The notes under the pieces are model-generated. The model saw nothing but the letters and a program-made list of their open reading frames with translations, searched no databases and was not told the origin of the DNA. Source: Faecalibacter rhinopitheci (GTDB taxonomy: Bacteria > Bacteroidota > Bacteroidia > Flavobacteriales > Weeksellaceae). From it: DNA of 64,000 bases. The stretch is from positions 186,001-250,000 of the forward strand of contig NZ_JADGIK010000004.1 of assembly GCF_015234135.1 (NCBI RefSeq). Direction: 5' to 3'. The position numbers and the translations under genes were made by a program. Positions 62,461 to 64,000 of this stretch are shown here, in pieces (position 1 is the stretch's first letter; each line of letters starts with the position of its first letter).

Positions 62461-62663
62461 ATGTTATATATATCAATTAATCAATAAAATTTACAAGTTG
62501 ACTGCCATAATTGAAATTTTACAATGTATATTTATAAATGTAAAAAAATATATAGAGCAAAAAAGTTAATGTATTTTAAGATATTTTAGCATAATATTTA
62601 CATTTATTAAAAATAAGCCTCAAATTTGCATTCTTTTTGGAAAGTGGAAAAAATATATTAAAC

Positions 62664-64000
62664 AATGAATAACCCTACAAGAATATTTGATTTAGCATAT
62701 TATCAGCAGGAATTATCTCCGGATCATAATATGTTTTCGTCTAAAGTTGATGGTGAATGGAAATTTACTAAACCAGCAGAGTTTATTCAACAAACTAGAA
62801 AAATTTCTAAAGGTCTTCTTGCGTTAGGTATAAAACCTGGTGATCGAGTTGGATTAGTGAGCGAAAGTAGATATGAATGGCATGTCATTGATTTTGCAAT
62901 TCAACAGATAGGAGGGGTAGTGGTTGCCATTTATCCAAACATTACAGATGCAGAGTATCAATTCATTTTCAATGATGCAGAGATACAAGTTTGTATTGCA
63001 AGTAATAAAAGTTTGTATAACCGTATTAATAATATGGTTGACTCTATATATAGTCTACAATATGTATTCGCAATTAATGAATTTCCAGATTCAAGAAATT
63101 GGTCAGAACTTACAAAAATTGGTCAAGACATTACAGAAGAATATATCGATAATATTAGTAGCACAATAAGTAGTTCAGATTTAGCTACCTTAATTTATAC
63201 TTCCGGGACTACGGGGAAACCAAAGGGAGTTATGTTAACCCATAATAATTTAGTAACTAATTTCATAGCGGCAAAAGAAGTTGTAGTCATTAAGCAAGGT
63301 AGTCGTGGATTAACTTTTTTGCCTCCATGTCATGCTTACGAACGTACAGTAATCTATACTTATTTATACATTGGTATTACGGTTTATTTTGCAGAAGGTC
63401 TAGAGAAAATTGGTGACAATATCAACGAAGTACAGCCTCATATTATGACAGCAGTTCCTCGTATTATGGAGAAAGTATATGATAAAATTATTAAAACGGG
63501 AAGCTCACTAAAAGGGAATAAGCGTAAAGTTTTTGATTGGGCAGTTGAAATTGCAGCACAATATGATCCAAATCCATCGAATAGATCTTTAGCTTATAAT
63601 ATAAAATTAGCATTGGCTAGAAAACTTGTATTAAATAAATTTTATGATGCTTTAGGGGGGCATTTCCAATATATAATATCTGGTAGCGCATCTTTACAAG
63701 GACGTATTGCAAAAGTTTTCATGGCATCAGGTTTACCTTTTTTTGAAGGGTATGGAATGACAGAAACTTCTCCATTAATTACAGTGAATAATCCAAATAA
63801 GTTAGGAGTTCGAATTGGAACAGTAGGACAACCCATAAAAGATGTAGTGGTAAAACTTGCAGAAGATGGTGAAATCTTAGTGAAAGGACCAAATGTGATG
63901 AAAGGTTACTATAAGAATCCTGAAGCAACAGCACAAGTGTTAAAAGATGGATGGTTACATACAGGTGATATCGGTAAATGGATTGAAGGCGAAGGTCATT
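62664..64000 (+). CDS. Long-chain acyl-CoA synthetase, tandem copy 3, cut by window edge
   Basis: The first 445 codons of a third acyl-CoA synthetase that runs off the right edge with no in-frame stop. It starts MNNPTRIFDLAYYQQELSPD, which matches the opening of copies 1 and 2. The motifs LIYTSGTTGKPKGVMLTHNN, FEGYGMTETSPLITVNN and MKGYYKNPEATAQVLKDGWL are present. The C-terminal lid with its catalytic Lys lies beyond the window. It is more divergent from copies 1 and 2 than they are from each other, judged from the central region (KEVVVIKQGSRGLTFLPPCH). Confidence 0.92.

Noticed and set aside
62924-63169. Separate 81-codon gene inside the third acyl-CoA synthetase
   Set aside because: It is an alternate frame of a long open gene that continues to the window end with no stop.

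Overview
The window is a stretch of a low-GC (roughly 30% by eye) chromosome from the phylum Bacteroidota, most likely order Flavobacteriales and possibly near the Weeksellaceae. The genus cannot be settled from the sequence alone. Supporting signs are promoters of the TTTG-N19/20-TAnnTTTG type instead of -35/-10 boxes, A-rich leaders without Shine-Dalgarno motifs, a type IX secretion sorting tail on a nuclease, a flavobacterial curli operon, a START-like domain protein and a MutS2 without an Smr domain. There are no rRNA genes, CRISPR arrays, insertion sequences or prophage genes. The window reads as ordinary core chromosome with a few accessory clusters.

Layout. 1-2.9 kb: a lipoprotein fragment, then the tyrosine-catabolism pair hmgA-hppD. 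3.2-9.7 kb: a complete curli (type VIII secretion) locus. It holds a large curlin built entirely of 11-residue units, a small curlin-like protein, CsgE, CsgF, CsgG and a lipoprotein with a predicted beta-propeller, followed by a convergent LuxR-type response regulator. 9.8-13.6 kb: uncharacterised genes, a DoxX protein overlapping an exported peptide-deformylase-like protein, and a hydrolase. 13.6-19.7 kb: an RluA-type pseudouridine synthase, a DUF4241 protein, a Crp/Fnr regulator, and an Rrf2 regulator with a readable operator and promoter. 20-24.4 kb: a sigma-54 activator without a DNA-binding domain, two lipoproteins, a nucleoid-associated protein, a DUF6515-like protein and tRNA-Met. 24.5-34 kb: housekeeping genes (AlgH, PdxH, HU, Fmt, RecQ, prolyl oligopeptidase) and two paralogous exported proteins. 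34-46.6 kb: SDR, transaldolase, exported endonuclease I, MutS2, Ung, a MarR regulator, IcmF and a Gre-like factor. 46.6-58.5 kb: TonB receptor, sugar dehydrogenase, an EIIC-like membrane protein, DUF3472 protein, uracil permease, GH10-like lipoprotein and others. 58.6-64 kb: three tandem long-chain acyl-CoA synthetases, the last cut by the window edge.

How the parts work together. The curli locus is the most coherent and unusual system. CsgG would form the outer-membrane pore, CsgE the periplasmic gate and CsgF the exit adaptor. The 33-unit curlin would be the fibre and the small repeat protein a nucleator. Several components are larger than their enterobacterial counterparts: CsgE has a CsgH-like N-terminal domain, CsgG a C-terminal beta-barrel-like domain, and the operon ends in a surface or periplasmic lipoprotein with a propeller. 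A terminator after the fibre gene probably sets subunit excess, and a 28-bp near-palindrome lies upstream. The neighbouring regulator has Glu in place of the phosphorylated Asp, so it may act without phosphorylation. Most other convergent gene pairs are separated by short bidirectional terminators.
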